Shown here: in pieces, positions 12,863-13,137 of the stretch
Position numbering within the stretch: the stretch's first letter is position 1
Layout: every line of letters starts with the position of its first letter
Assembly (NCBI GenBank): GCA_016177145.1
Contig: JACOVV010000079.1
Span: forward strand, 1 to 13,137
Origin: Candidatus Omnitrophota bacterium
GTDB taxonomy: Bacteria > Omnitrophota > Gorgyraeia > JACOVV01
Direction of reading: 5' to 3'
DNA length: 13,137 nt
The notes under the pieces: generated by a model
What the model was told of the DNA's origin: nothing
The model's database searches: none
Seen by the model: only the letters and a program-made list of their open reading frames with translations
Made by a program: the position numbers and the translations under genes

Positions 12863-13137
12863 ATGCCCAAAACGCCAAAGTCAAATGTTGATGTCTGGCT
12901 TGAAAGAGAGACTGAATATAAGAGGAAATCTCTCGAAAGCGCCTCCCGATATTTCGATGCCAATGATAATCTGACGGTGAATACCCTTGAAGCCGTGTAT
13001 GGAAAAGAAAGCAGTTTCGGGACGATGCTGGGGGAGCGTGGTTCTACAGACGCGGCTGGACATTTTCAACTAAAACCGGATACTGCTAGAAAGTATGGTT
13101 TAAGCGTTTCGAAAAATAACGACCAGCGTTTTGACAT
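12863..13137 (+). CDS. Transglycosylase (SLT/lysozyme-like) domain protein, 5' part
   Basis: An open frame of 91 codons that runs off the window. After a charged N-terminus (MPKTPKSNVDVWLERETEYKRKSLESASRYF), residues ~45-80 read LEAVYGKESSFG, then AAGHFQLKPDTARKYGL. This is the pattern of lytic transglycosylase domains: a catalytic glutamate in a ...ES.FG segment followed by a G-x-x-Q-x-x-P-x-TA motif. The likely catalytic residue is the glutamate in YGKESSFG. Such enzymes cut peptidoglycan without water and occur in cell-wall remodelling, phage tails and secretion or conjugation systems. No signal peptide is visible at the N-terminus, so a phage, conjugation or non-classical role is possible. 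GAGAGG just upstream of the ATG is a plausible ribosome site. Confidence 0.65.
   Translation, partial: MPKTPKSNVDVWLERETEYKRKSLESASRYFDANDNLTVNTLEAVYGKESSFGTMLGERGSTDAAGHFQLKPDTARKYGLSVSKNNDQRFD

Overview
The window looks like a bacterial chromosome segment, probably from an uncultured lineage. The suggestion of an Omnitrophota-like or related PVC bacterium is an inference from gene style and has low confidence. All genes supported here are on the + strand. It opens with the 3' end of pnp (polynucleotide phosphorylase, S1 domain), then a terminator and promoter region, and then a compact run: panB (pantothenate synthesis), a siroheme-synthase N-domain dehydrogenase, a half-size HemX/CcsA-like membrane protein, hemA, hemC and, further on, a cobA-hemD fusion. 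Together these cover the glutamyl-tRNA to uroporphyrinogen III and precorrin-2/sirohydrochlorin steps. hemB and hemL are not in the window.

Between hemC (ends 4206) and cobA-hemD (starts about 8540) lies a two-gene insert of visibly different composition (more A+T-rich, with good Shine-Dalgarno sites). The first gene (1083 aa) fuses a divergent DUF1537-type four-carbon acid-sugar kinase to a GlpD-like FAD-dependent glycerol-3-phosphate dehydrogenase. The second (334 aa) is a HAD-family phosphatase with a long N-terminal extension. Both proteins start with a hydrophobic, export-like segment followed by a similar short motif (R, then L-[S/A]-P-x-G, then P-[K/R]-E), which is unexpected for enzymes normally found in the cytoplasm. 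A kinase, a dehydrogenase and a phosphatase sharing an N-terminal leader are the best candidates here for an undescribed system: perhaps a membrane-tethered route that phosphorylates, oxidises and dephosphorylates a small polyol or sugar acid and passes electrons to quinone.

After cobA-hemD comes about 550 bp without a gene (10052-10600). It holds two GTAGGGGC hairpin repeats (a third copy supplies the stop codon of pnp), a roughly 274-bp nested imperfect inverted repeat with a perfect 19-bp inner arm, and an interspersed repeat starting GTCATTCTGAGCGAAG.

From 10601 onward the region is accessory. It has a STM4504/CBY_0614-like abortive-infection protein with a HEPN-type R-x5-H motif, two separate BrnT/BrnA-type toxin-antitoxin pairs, and the start of a transglycosylase-like protein that runs off the end. 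Each toxin-antitoxin pair is preceded by a copy of the same ~65-75 bp block and by a sigma70-like promoter containing palindromes. No tRNA, rRNA, CRISPR array or complete insertion sequence was seen.
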